This document shows positions 26,368 to 34,452 of a stretch of DNA of 64,000 nt, piece by piece. The notes under the pieces were generated by a model. It was given only the letters and a program-made list of their open reading frames with translations, had not been told where the DNA came from and did not search any database. Made by a program: the position numbers and the translations under genes. Every line of letters starts with the position of its first letter. Within the stretch, counting starts at the first letter, position 1. Source of the stretch: Streptomyces alanosinicus (GTDB lineage: Bacteria; Actinomycetota; Actinomycetes; Streptomycetales; Streptomycetaceae); contig NZ_BMVG01000001.1 of NCBI RefSeq assembly GCF_014650595.1, positions 310,001 to 374,000 of the forward strand, in the 5' to 3' direction.

Positions 26368-27735
26368 GTGCGCTCTCGTTCGCTCTGGACCGCCGCCGCT
26401 CTCGCCCTCGTGTCGGCCACCGGCCTCACCACCTCCGCACACGCGGTGACCTACGGCACCCCGACGATCAAGCTCTCGACCGCCTACCTCTCCGGCGCCG
26501 TCGGCAGCACGGGCGACCCCGTCGTCACCGTCACCGTCGCACAGAGCGGCGCCGACGCCTCCGCGCTCTCCGTGGCCGCCAGCAGGACGAGCAGGGCCGC
26601 CGTGGCCGGCACCGGTGACGTCAAGGCCGGCGGCACCGGTGGCACCCGCAGCGTCGCCGTGACCGCGCACGCCCAGGGCTACACCGACCTCACCCTGAAG
26701 GTGACCGGTCTCGGCGGCAGGACGGCCACGACCACGCTGCACTACGCGGCCTCTCCGGCCGTCCAGCACTCCGCCGACGCCCGCTATCTGACCGGCGCCT
26801 CGGACGCCTCCGCCGCGGTGGACGTCGGCGGCGGCTACATCGTCGTCGGCAACGACGAGGACAACACCCTGCGCCTGTACGACGGTTCGGCCTCGGGCGC
26901 GCCGGTGAGGACCTGGGACATGGGCAGCGCGCTGGGCGCCGACAAGGAGGTCGACATCGAGGGCGCGGCCCGCGTCGGGAACACGATCTACTGGACCGGG
27001 TCGCTGGGCAACAACAAGGACGGCGTGTACAAGGCCGACCGGAACACGGTGTTCACCACGACCGTCTCCGGGTCCGGCGCCGCCACCCGGCTCACTTTCG
27101 GCTCGGCCGGGCACCGGCTGCGCGACGACCTGGTGGCCTGGGACGAGGCGAACGGCGACCGCTACGGCTTCGCCGCCGGGACGGCCGACGGGCAGATCCC
27201 CAAGGAGATCAACGGCTTCAATGTGGAGGGGCTGGAGTTCGCGCCGGGGTCCGGCACCACCGCGTACGTCGGCTTCCGCGCCCCGCTCGTGCCGCCGCAG
27301 AACGGCGGTAAGGCGCTGATCGTGCCGGTCACCGACATGGACCAGGTGGCCAAGGGCGCCAAGGCGGCCTTCGGCACCCCGATCGAGCTGGACCTCGGCG
27401 GGTTGTCCATCCGTGATCTGCGCCGTAACGACCACGGGCAGTACCTGATCGTGGCCGGGTCCTGGGCCGCCGACGACAACAGCGACCCGCAGGCGCTGTA
27501 CTCCTGGGACGGCGTCGCAGGGCACCGGCCGGTCAAGGTGACGGACCTGCCGACGGCGGACGCGGGCGCCTGGGAGTCGGTCGTCTCCGTGCCCGACCTG
27601 ACCGCCTCCGGCGCCCGGGTGCAGCTGATCACCGACGACGGCGCCGCCGATCTCTACGGCGACGGCACCGAGGCGAAGGACCTCAGCCACCCGGAGTGGC
27701 AGAAGTCCCGCACCACCTGGTTCACCCTGAACTGA
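26368..27735 (+). CDS. Secreted protein, DUF3616-like
   Basis: A 455-residue protein with a Sec signal peptide (MRSRSLWTAAALALVSATGLTTSAHA). An Ig-like N-terminal part (ITV/VTVTVAQSG, SVAVTAHAQGYTDL) precedes a domain with NVEGLEFAPGSGTTAYVGFRAPL and GKALIVPVTDMDQV, phrases I associate with DUF3616, probably a beta-propeller-like fold. The GTG start has AGAAAGG seven bases upstream. Function unknown; an extracellular binding or phosphatase-like role is possible but not shown. Confidence 0.75.
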   Translation: MRSRSLWTAAALALVSATGLTTSAHAVTYGTPTIKLSTAYLSGAVGSTGDPVVTVTVAQSGADASALSVAASRTSRAAVAGTGDVKAGGTGGTRSVAVTAHAQGYTDLTLKVTGLGGRTATTTLHYAASPAVQHSADARYLTGASDASAAVDVGGGYIVVGNDEDNTLRLYDGSASGAPVRTWDMGSALGADKEVDIEGAARVGNTIYWTGSLGNNKDGVYKADRNTVFTTTVSGSGAATRLTFGSAGHRLRDDLVAWDEANGDRYGFAAGTADGQIPKEINGFNVEGLEFAPGSGTTAYVGFRAPLVPPQNGGKALIVPVTDMDQVAKGAKAAFGTPIELDLGGLSIRDLRRNDHGQYLIVAGSWAADDNSDPQALYSWDGVAGHRPVKVTDLPTADAGAWESVVSVPDLTASGARVQLITDDGAADLYGDGTEAKDLSHPEWQKSRTTWFTLN

Positions 27736-27771
27736 CCCGGAGCCGGCACCCCGGGCAGGCCCCCAGCGGGG

Positions 27772-28050
27772 TCAGCCCGGAATCAGCCCGTCCTCGCTGA
27801 GCATCTCCCGGACCTCCTCCAGCGACGCGTCCGCCGCCGGAAGGATCAGCTCCGAGGGCTCCAGGGCCTCGTCCGGCAACGGCTCGCCCAGCTCACGGAC
27901 CTTGTCCAGGAGGGCGCGGAGCGTACGGCGAAAGCCCCCCTCGTCACCGCTGTCCAGCTCGTCCAGCAGCTCGTCGTCGAGCTTGTTCAGCTCGGCGAAG
28001 TGGGCGTCGGCCAGCCTCCACTGGCCCTCCCCCATGATCCGTACGATCAC
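27772..28050 (-). CDS. PspA-associated protein PspAA
   Basis: A 92-residue acidic protein beginning MIVRIMGEGQWRL, followed by a Leu/Asp/Glu-rich helical part (LNKLDDELLDELDSGDEG) and ending LSEDGLIPG. This is the PspAA domain, which sits beside PspA in actinobacteria. It lies 33 bases downstream of pspA on the same strand, so the two are likely cotranscribed. It presumably modulates PspA at the membrane. Confidence 0.85.
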   Translation of the reverse strand: MIVRIMGEGQWRLADAHFAELNKLDDELLDELDSGDEGGFRRTLRALLDKVRELGEPLPDEALEPSELILPAADASLEEVREMLSEDGLIPG

Positions 28051-28083
28051 GTCGGCCTCCTCGGCTCGGGCCCCGGCGGCGGA

Positions 28084-28875
28084 CTACTGCTTGTCGAAGC
28101 GCGGGGTGTCCTGCGGCTGCGGCTGGGCCTGGCCCTGGGCGGTGCCGCCCTCGATGGCCTGCTGCGGGGAGCCCCCGGCCAGCTCGGCCTTCATGCGCTG
28201 CAGCTCCAGCTCTACATCCGTACCACCGGAGAGGCGGTCCAGCTCGGCGGCGATGTCGTCCTTGGCCATGCCGGAGGGGTCGTCCAGGGCGCCGGAGGCG
28301 AGCAGCTCGTCGATGGCGCCTGCCCGCGCCTGGAGCTGCTGCGTCTTGTCCTCGGCGCGCTGGATGGCGAGGCCGACGTCGCCCATCTCCTCGGAGATGC
28401 CGGAGAAGGCCTCGCCGATGCGGGTCTGGGCCTGGGCGGCGGTGTAGGTGGCCTTGATGGTCTCCTTCTTCGTACGGAACGCGTCCACCTTGGCCTGCAG
28501 GCGCTGAGCCGCCAGAGTGAGCTTCTCCTCCTCGCCCTGGAGGGTGGAGTGCTGCGTCTCCAGGTCGGTGACCTGCTGCTGGAGGGCGGCACGCCGGGAC
28601 AGCGCCTCGCGGGCCAGGTCCTCGCGGCCGAGCGCGAGCGCCTTGCGGCCCTGGTCCTCCAGCTTGGTGGACTGCTGCTGCAACTGGTTGAGCTGGAGTT
28701 CCAGGCGCTTGCGGCTGGTCGCCACGTCGGCGACCCCGCGGCGCACCTTCTGCAGCAGCTCCAGCTGCTTCTGGTACGAATAATCGAGGGTCTCGCGCGG
28801 GTCCTCGGCCCGGTCAAGGGCCTTGTTCGCCTTCGCGCGGAAGATCATCCCCATACGCTTCATGACACCGCTCAT
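28084..28875 (-). CDS. pspA: PspA/IM30 family phage-shock protein
   Basis: A 263-residue, almost entirely helical, coiled-coil protein. MIFRAKANKALDRAEDPRETLDYSYQKQLELLQKVRRGVADV is the conserved N-terminal amphipathic and coiled region. PspA/ESCRT-III-like proteins polymerise on the inner face of the membrane and protect it from stress. A Gln/Pro tail (QAQPQPQDTPRFDKQ) follows. The first ATG is taken; a second at 28863 (MKRMGMIFRAK) could be the true start. It is followed by PspAA. Confidence 0.92.
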   Translation of the reverse strand: MSGVMKRMGMIFRAKANKALDRAEDPRETLDYSYQKQLELLQKVRRGVADVATSRKRLELQLNQLQQQSTKLEDQGRKALALGREDLAREALSRRAALQQQVTDLETQHSTLQGEEEKLTLAAQRLQAKVDAFRTKKETIKATYTAAQAQTRIGEAFSGISEEMGDVGLAIQRAEDKTQQLQARAGAIDELLASGALDDPSGMAKDDIAAELDRLSGGTDVELELQRMKAELAGGSPQQAIEGGTAQGQAQPQPQDTPRFDKQ

Positions 28876-29195
28876 GGGCTTCGCGCGCCCCCTTCTGACG
28901 GACTCCAGCTCACAGATCCTGCGACAGGACCCACAGTACGGGCCCTGACTCCATTACCGCACTGTTCGGGGACGGATGCGCTCATCCCCAAGGACGACTG
29001 CGGACGGTATCGCTCCGGCGTGAGGAGTAGGTGGTCCTCCGGGTGAGCCCTTGCGGGCCCTTCGCGGTCCCCCCGATGACCGCCGGATGAAGCGTCTGCG
29101 ACGTCCCCTCTGTCCCCCTACAGACGTCCGGTGTTGCCGGATCGTTCCCCGCCGGACTGGGGTCCATGCCGGTGAAGCCCTTACGCTTGGGTTTT
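28876..29195. other. Divergent intergenic region, pspA / DUF3043 gene
   Basis: 320 bases without a credible gene. It must hold the leftward pspA promoter and the rightward DUF3043 promoter. TACGCT (29182-29187) ends about eight bases before the GTG of the DUF3043 gene, fitting a -10 box of a leaderless transcript. No repeat, RNA gene or operator was recognised. Confidence 0.45.
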
Positions 29196-29792
29196 GTGTT
29201 CCGTAGCCGTGCCAAGGACGAGAAGGCCCCCGCCGACAAGGCGCCGGTAGCCGACTCCAAGCAGCCCCGTGACCCGCAGGCCCCGAAGGGCAGGCCCACG
29301 CCCAAGCGCAGTGAGGCCCAGACCCAGCGGCGCAGCGTGGCCAAGACGCCGACCAACCGCAAGGAGGCCGCGAAGCGCCAGCGCGAGGAGCGGCGCCAGG
29401 CCCTGGAGCGGCAGCGCCAGGCGCTGGCCAGCGGTGACGAGCGCTATCTGCCCGCCCGGGACAAGGGCCCGGTGCGCAAGTTCGCCCGTAACTGGGTGGA
29501 CGCGCGGTTCAACGTGGCGGAGTTCTTCCTGCCGCTCGCCGTCGTGATCCTCGTGCTCAGCATCGTGCGGGTGCCGGCGATCCAGTCGATCGCGCTGCTG
29601 ATGTGGCTGGTCGTGATCGTGCTGATCGTGGCGGACGCGGCGTTCAGCGGGTTCCGTCTGAGGAAGCGCCTGAAGGAGCGCTTCCCGGACGAGAACACGC
29701 GCGGCGCGGTCGCCTACGCCCTGATGCGCTCGCTCCAGATGCGCCGGCTCCGCCTGCCGAAGCCTCAGGTCAAGCGCGGAGAGCGGCCCTGA
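29196..29792 (+). CDS. DUF3043 membrane protein
   Basis: A 198-residue protein. The first ~95 residues are highly charged (AKDEKAPADKAP; KRSEAQTQRRSVAKTPTNRKEAAKRQREERRQALERQRQAL), then ARNWVDARFNVAEFFLPL begins two membrane helices (LAVVILVLSIVRVPAI and IALLMWLVVIVLIVADAAF), and a basic tail ends in RRLRLPKPQVKRGERP. It matches DUF3043, common in actinobacteria. I chose the GTG giving MFRSRAKDEK over the upstream ATG at 29166, on family length. Unknown function. Confidence 0.85.
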   Translation: MFRSRAKDEKAPADKAPVADSKQPRDPQAPKGRPTPKRSEAQTQRRSVAKTPTNRKEAAKRQREERRQALERQRQALASGDERYLPARDKGPVRKFARNWVDARFNVAEFFLPLAVVILVLSIVRVPAIQSIALLMWLVVIVLIVADAAFSGFRLRKRLKERFPDENTRGAVAYALMRSLQMRRLRLPKPQVKRGERP

Positions 29793-30577
29793 GCGCAGAC
29801 GCCTTCACCGGGGATGCGGCGGGCGCCTGGCTGCGCACACTGGGCGGGCTGCGCGATGTCGTACGCCAGGAGCTGGTGGCCCGGCAGCTGGACGAGCAGA
29901 TAGCCGCGCGGTTCCCGGTCGGGCAGCGGCTGCGGGTGCTCGACGTGGGGATGGGCCAGGGCACCCAGGCGCTGCGGCTGGCCCGGCTCGGTCATCAGGT
30001 GACCGGGGTGGAGCAGGACCCGACGATGATCGCCGCCGCGCGCGAGGCGCTGGCCGAGCAGCCGGAGGGCATCCGGGAGCGGGTGCGGCTGGTGCAGGGC
30101 GACGGGCGCGACACCGGGGTGCACTTCCTGCCGGGCGGCTTCGACGTGGTGCTGTGCCACGGCGTCCTGATGTACGTCGAGGAGCCCGATCCGCTGCTGG
30201 CGGGGCTGGCCCGGATGCTCGCCCCCGGCGGGCTGCTCTCCCTCCTCGTCCGCAACGGCGACGCGCTCGCCCTGCGGCCGGGCCTGTCCGGGGACTGGGC
30301 GGGCGCCCTGGCCGCCTTCGACACCACCGCCTACCGCAACCGCCTCGGCCTGGACGTCCGCGCCGACCGGCTGGGCACGCTCACCGGGACGCTCGCCGGG
30401 ATCGCCGCGCCGCTGCACGCCTGGTACGGCGTGCGGGTCTTCACGGACACGGCCGCGGACGACGCGCCGGTCCCGGACGACCTCCGGACGCTGCTGGCCG
30501 CCGAGGAGCGGGCCGGGCGCACCGACCCCTACCGCGGCACGGCTGCCCTGCTGCACCTGTGCGGCGTACGGGGCTGA
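29789..30577 (+). CDS. SAM-dependent methyltransferase, class I
   Basis: A 262-residue Rossmann-fold methyltransferase. VLDVGMGQGTQALRLARLG is motif I for SAM binding, GVEQDPTMI contacts the ribose, VRLVQGDGRD is the adenine region, and FDVVLCHGVLMYVEEP is motif IV. It resembles CmoA/CmoB- and SmtA-like enzymes. No ATG/GTG is near the start. CTG at 29789 overlaps the DUF3043 stop as CTGA with GGAGAG about eight bases upstream, arguing for a rare CTG start with translational coupling. A GTG at about 29876 is the alternative. Substrate unknown. Confidence 0.82.
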   Translation: MSADAFTGDAAGAWLRTLGGLRDVVRQELVARQLDEQIAARFPVGQRLRVLDVGMGQGTQALRLARLGHQVTGVEQDPTMIAAAREALAEQPEGIRERVRLVQGDGRDTGVHFLPGGFDVVLCHGVLMYVEEPDPLLAGLARMLAPGGLLSLLVRNGDALALRPGLSGDWAGALAAFDTTAYRNRLGLDVRADRLGTLTGTLAGIAAPLHAWYGVRVFTDTAADDAPVPDDLRTLLAAEERAGRTDPYRGTAALLHLCGVRG

Positions 30578-30673
30578 GCCGAGGACCGGTACGGCATCCG
30601 GTACGGCATAGGGCCGCACCCGTTCGGGGGAACACCACGGGCCCGGCGATCACCGTGCGGTGAGACTCGGGGC

Positions 30674-31753
30674 ATGGACGCTTCCCGTACCCGTGCCCTC
30701 GGCAAGGCCGTGTCCGCCGCCGCGCTGGTGTGCTGCGCCTTCCTCGCCGCCGGCTGCTCGCCGGCCACCGCCCCGGCCGCACAGGACACCGGCACCGGCA
30801 CCGCGACGACCGCGCGGGCGGCCGCGCCGATGGCCGCGGACGATCTGCAGAGCCAGTACCAGAAGGTCATCAAGACGGTCCTGCCGTCGGTCGTGCAGAT
30901 CCAGGCGAGCCATGACCTGGGCTCCGGGGTGGTGTACGACGACAAGGGCCACATCGTCACCAACGCGCACGTGGTCCGGTCGGAGAAGATCTTCAAGGTG
31001 ACCGCGGCCAACAGCGAGGAGCCACTCACCGCGCGCCTGGTGTACTCCTATCCCGAGCAGGACCTGGCCGTGATCAAGCTGGACAAGGTGCCGGCCGGGC
31101 TGAAGGCGGCGACGTTCGGCGACTCCGAGAAGGTGGAGGTCGGCCAGATCGTGCTGGCCATGGGCTCACCGCTCGGGCTGTCGTCCAGCGTGACCCAGGG
31201 CATCGTCTCGGCGACGGGACGGACCGTCAGCGAGGCGGGCGGGGGCAGCGGCGCGACCATCGCGAACATGGTGCAGACCTCGGCCGCGATCAACCCCGGG
31301 AACAGCGGCGGCGCCCTGGTCAATCTGAACGGGCAGGTCATCGGCATCCCGACGCTCGCCGCCGCCGACCCCGACCTCGGGGGCAGCGCCGCGCCCGGCA
31401 TCGGGTTCGCCATCCCGGCGTCGATGGTGAAGACGATCGCCGGCCAGATCGTCAAGACGGGCAAGGTCGTCGACTCGGGGCGGGCCGCGCTCGGCATCAG
31501 CGCGCGGACCGTCGTGGACGACCGGTACCAGCCCGCCGGGGTGGCGGTGGTCACCGTGCGCAGCGGCGGCGCGGCCGACAAGGCGGGCCTGCGGCCGGGC
31601 GACATCATCACCAAGCTGGGCGACGAGCGGATCTCCACCGTCACCTCGCTGTCGGAGGCGCTGGCGGCGGACAAGCCGGGCCAGAAGACCACGGTGGAGT
31701 ACCAGCGGAGCGGCGCCGGGCGGACGGCGCAGGTGACGCTGGGCGAGCAGTGA
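30674..31753 (+). CDS. HtrA/DegP-like trypsin-family serine protease, lipoprotein
   Basis: A 359-residue secreted protease. A signal peptide ends in a lipobox (LAAGC, cysteine about residue 28). The chymotrypsin-fold domain has the catalytic His in IVTNAHVV, Asp in EQDLAVIKL and Ser in NPGNSGGAL. A C-terminal PDZ domain (about 265-355, with AGLRPGDIITKLGDERI) should recognise substrate C-termini. It fits envelope protein quality control. It follows the methyltransferase by about 95 bases and is followed by a terminator. Confidence 0.94.
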   Translation: MDASRTRALGKAVSAAALVCCAFLAAGCSPATAPAAQDTGTGTATTARAAAPMAADDLQSQYQKVIKTVLPSVVQIQASHDLGSGVVYDDKGHIVTNAHVVRSEKIFKVTAANSEEPLTARLVYSYPEQDLAVIKLDKVPAGLKAATFGDSEKVEVGQIVLAMGSPLGLSSSVTQGIVSATGRTVSEAGGGSGATIANMVQTSAAINPGNSGGALVNLNGQVIGIPTLAAADPDLGGSAAPGIGFAIPASMVKTIAGQIVKTGKVVDSGRAALGISARTVVDDRYQPAGVAVVTVRSGGAADKAGLRPGDIITKLGDERISTVTSLSEALAADKPGQKTTVEYQRSGAGRTAQVTLGEQ

Positions 31754-31765
31754 GGCGACCGGGAA

Positions 31766-31790
31766 GGGTACGGCCCCAAGGGCCGTACCC
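31766..31790. terminator. Bidirectional terminator
   Basis: GGGTACGGCCC (31766-31776) and GGGCCGTACCC (31780-31790) form a perfect 11-bp stem with a 3-base loop, between the convergent protease gene and the small gene at 31799. Confidence 0.88.
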
Positions 31791-31798
31791 CTCGGGTC

Positions 31799-32014
31799 TC
31801 ATGACTCGGCGGCGGCGTGCAGGCTCATGGGCCCGTAGATCTCGGTGCCCTCCTCGAAGAGCCGCACCTGGTCGACGCCGCCGTCCAGCAGCGGCCGCCA
31901 CTCCTCGCCGATCCAGGACTCGGCATCCCCCTGCGTGGTGAACTCCTCGGGCTGCACCGGGGGCTGGACCTCCGTCCCGTCGGCCTTCTCGAACCGCCAC
32001 GTCCATGCCGTCAT
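31799..32014 (-). CDS. Small conserved hypothetical protein
   Basis: A 71-residue acidic protein reading MTAWTWRFEKADGTEV, with ESWIGEEWRPLLDGGVDQVRLF and ending GPMSLHAAAES. The ATG follows an excellent Shine-Dalgarno (AAAGGAGG), which supports this start over one seven codons further up. The Trp-rich, compact alpha/beta look suggests a small soluble domain. It resembles a short protein family common in Streptomyces; function unknown. Confidence 0.72.
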   Translation of the reverse strand: MTAWTWRFEKADGTEVQPPVQPEEFTTQGDAESWIGEEWRPLLDGGVDQVRLFEEGTEIYGPMSLHAAAES

Positions 32015-32094
32015 CTGGGCCTCCTTTGATCCCACACCTGCTGGAAGACTAGCCGGAAGCGCACGACCTGATCAGAGGGGCGAAAATCGATTCC

Positions 32095-33297
32095 GTGGAA
32101 GTGACTCTGCTCGGTACCGGCGCACCGGCCGGACTGCCCCGCCCCGACTGCCCCTGTGCCGCCTGCGCGACCGCGCTCGGGCCCGACGCCCGGGCGGCGA
32201 CGGCCGTGCTGGTGGACGGGACGCTGCTGCTCGACCTGACGCCGGGTGTGGCGTTCGCGGCGGCGCGGGCCGGGCAGTCGCTGGCCGGGGTACGGCAGGT
32301 GCTGCTGTCGCATCCGCACGACGGACCGGCGGTGGAGGTGCCGGCCGGGCTGCCGCAGCCCGTCCGGGTGCCGGACGGGCGGGAGTTGGCGCTGCTGACG
32401 GGGCATCGGGTGCGGGCCGTGGCGATGGACGCGGGCGGCACGGGGTACGCGGTGAGCGGGCCGGACGGGCTGCGGCTGCTGTATCTGCCGCCGGGCGGGG
32501 CACCGGCCGGTCTTCAGACGGCGCCGGCCGAGTCGTACCACCTGGTCCTCGCGGACGTGGTGGGGCGCCCGGACGCGCTGGCCCGGCTGCGAGCGGTCGG
32601 CTCCGTCGGCCCCACGACGGACGTCGTCGCCGTCCACCTCGACCACGATGTGCCGCCCGGCGCGGAGTTGCGGCGCCGGCTGGCCGCGGCGGGGGCGCGG
32701 GCCGTGCCGGACGGTACGACGCTGGCGGTCGGCGCGTACGAGGACGTGCCGGACGTGCCGCGCCGGACGCTGGTGCTGGGCGGGGCGCGCTCGGGCAAGT
32801 CGGTGGAGGCGGAGCGGCGGCTGGAGTCCTTCCCGGATGTGCTGTACGTCGCGACCGGCGGGGCCCGGGGCGGGGACACCGAGTGGGCGGAGCGGGTGGC
32901 GGCGCACCGGGAGCGGCGGCCGGGGTCGTGGCGTACGGCGGAGACGACGGATCTGGTGCCGCTGCTGCGGGAGGACGGGCCGCCGCTGTTGATCGACTGT
33001 CTGTCGCTGTGGCTGACGGATGCCATGGACTCGGTGGGGGCGTGGGACGACGCGGAGTGGGCCGACGGTGGTGAGAAGTCCCTGCGGGAGCGGGTGCGGG
33101 AGCTGGCCGAGGCGGTGCGCGGTACGCGGCGGACGGTGGTCGCCGTGTCCAACGAGGTGGGGTCGGGGATCGTGCCGGCGACGGCGTCGGGGCGGCGGTA
33201 CCGGGATGAACTGGGGCGGCTGAACGCGGCGTTCGGGGCGGAGTGCGAACAGGTGCTGCTGGTGGTGGCGGGGCAGGCGTTGGTGCTGCGGGGGTGA
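32095..33297 (+). CDS. cobU: Adenosylcobinamide kinase/guanylyltransferase CobU with an extra N-terminal domain
   Basis: Residues about 222-400 are CobU, which phosphorylates adenosylcobinamide and then adds GMP: the P-loop GGARSGKS (229-236), LLIDCLSLWL and VAVSNEVGSGIVP are typical. Residues 1 to about 215 are an added domain that resembles a metallo-beta-lactamase-fold hydrolase at its edges (VTLLGTGAPAGLPRPDCPCAAC, LLDLTPG), but the zinc motif HxHxDH is degenerate (LSHPHDGPA), so it may be inactive or structural. The GTG start gives MEVTLLGTG. cobT and cobS lie within 6.5 kb. Confidence 0.9.
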   Translation: MEVTLLGTGAPAGLPRPDCPCAACATALGPDARAATAVLVDGTLLLDLTPGVAFAAARAGQSLAGVRQVLLSHPHDGPAVEVPAGLPQPVRVPDGRELALLTGHRVRAVAMDAGGTGYAVSGPDGLRLLYLPPGGAPAGLQTAPAESYHLVLADVVGRPDALARLRAVGSVGPTTDVVAVHLDHDVPPGAELRRRLAAAGARAVPDGTTLAVGAYEDVPDVPRRTLVLGGARSGKSVEAERRLESFPDVLYVATGGARGGDTEWAERVAAHRERRPGSWRTAETTDLVPLLREDGPPLLIDCLSLWLTDAMDSVGAWDDAEWADGGEKSLRERVRELAEAVRGTRRTVVAVSNEVGSGIVPATASGRRYRDELGRLNAAFGAECEQVLLVVAGQALVLRG

Positions 33298-33317
33298 CGC
33301 TCGCGGGGTGCCGTACG

Positions 33318-34319
33318 TCACCTGGGGGGCTTGCGGGCCACGATCCGGTACGTGTTGGAGAAGTGGGTGTGGCGGAGCAGCGGGGCCAGGAGGTAGTCGA
33401 TCGCGGCTGCCGCGGCCAGCAAGGGGGCGGTGGTGAAGCGCAGGACGGCGTGGGGGGCCGAGAACAGGGCGATGGCGCCTGAGAGGTCGTAGGGGATATG
33501 GGGCGCGCTGCGGTCTGTGACGAGGATCCTGCAGCCCTGGGCCTCCAGTTCGGCGTGGAGGTTGGCCAGCGGGAGCAGGTGCAGGTGGCGGGGCTGGCCG
33601 TACGGGAGCCACCATCTGCCGAGCAGCGCGGCGAACCCGCAGTGGGGGTCGGCGACTTCGATGACCAGGTGGCCGCCGGGGCGCAGGACCGTCAGGGCCG
33701 CGCGGAGTTCGGCGCGCGGGTCGGGCGTGTGCTCAAGATGGCGGAACATGCTGACCACGTCGTAGCGGCCACGCAGCCGGGCCGTCGTGCCGGGGGTGGT
33801 GAGATAGCCGCGGTGGGCCTCCTCGACCCGCTCCTCCAGCTGCGCCTGCTGCACCCGGGCCGTCCAGTCCAGGCCGTCGAAGCTCGTGTACGGGAAGAAC
33901 TCCTTGGCCGCCTCGGGGAAACGGGCGTGGCCCGTGCCCACGTCCAGCCAGCTCTCCGGTTCGGCCAGCGCGGACAGCTTGCGGGCGGTGGCGCGGTGTC
34001 GGCGCTGGACGTCGTCGGCGGGCGTCAGGCGGCCGGCGAACTCCTCCAGGTGCCGTTCGTAGAAGTCCCGGTGGTAGAAGGCGACCCCTTCCGCCGTGAG
34101 CCGGGGGTTCTGGAAGACATGGCCGCAGTCCCGGCACTGGTCGAGTACGAAGCGGCCCGGCCGGTGCCGCAGGGGGTCGCCCGCCCGTACCCGGGGGCGC
34201 AGCCGCGCGGAGCCGCACCAGGGGCAGTCCGCGCGGCGCGGTTCCAGGAACGGGTCGCGGGACCGTTGGGGGTTCTTCTTCCGGGGGCTGGTCCTGGCGG
34301 TGGCGGGCGAGGTCGACAT
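33318..34319 (-). CDS. Methyltransferase with N-terminal zinc-ribbon-like motif
   Basis: A 333-residue protein with four cysteines in two pairs (CPWCGS and CRDCGHVFQNPRL) forming a rubredoxin/zinc-ribbon-like N-terminus, followed by a SAM-binding domain (WLDVGTGHARFPEAAKEF, FDGLDWT, YDVVSMFRHLEHTPDP, VLRPGGHLVIEVADP). This organisation is common in type-12 methyltransferases of sugar or surface-polymer pathways. The chosen ATG has AGGGAG eight bases upstream; a 740-codon extension into cobT is spurious. It lies on the opposite strand between cobU and cobT, so it is probably unrelated to cobalamin. Confidence 0.85.
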   Translation of the reverse strand: MSTSPATARTSPRKKNPQRSRDPFLEPRRADCPWCGSARLRPRVRAGDPLRHRPGRFVLDQCRDCGHVFQNPRLTAEGVAFYHRDFYERHLEEFAGRLTPADDVQRRHRATARKLSALAEPESWLDVGTGHARFPEAAKEFFPYTSFDGLDWTARVQQAQLEERVEEAHRGYLTTPGTTARLRGRYDVVSMFRHLEHTPDPRAELRAALTVLRPGGHLVIEVADPHCGFAALLGRWWLPYGQPRHLHLLPLANLHAELEAQGCRILVTDRSAPHIPYDLSGAIALFSAPHAVLRFTTAPLLAAAAAIDYLLAPLLRHTHFSNTYRIVARKPPR

Positions 34320-34452
34320 GCGCGGCTCCCTGAGCGACATTTCGCTACAAAACGGAACGTATGGGATCCGGATCCCGGGTGCAATGACGTCGTGGTGTCG
34401 TGGTGACCGTGTGGCGCGGAAGCGTTCGTTGTCTGCCGGTACTGTTCGGCGA

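Noticed and set aside
32015..32094. Cobalamin riboswitch before cobU
   Set aside because: The gap is only 80 bases and shows no B12-box-like sequence; likewise none before cobT or cobS.
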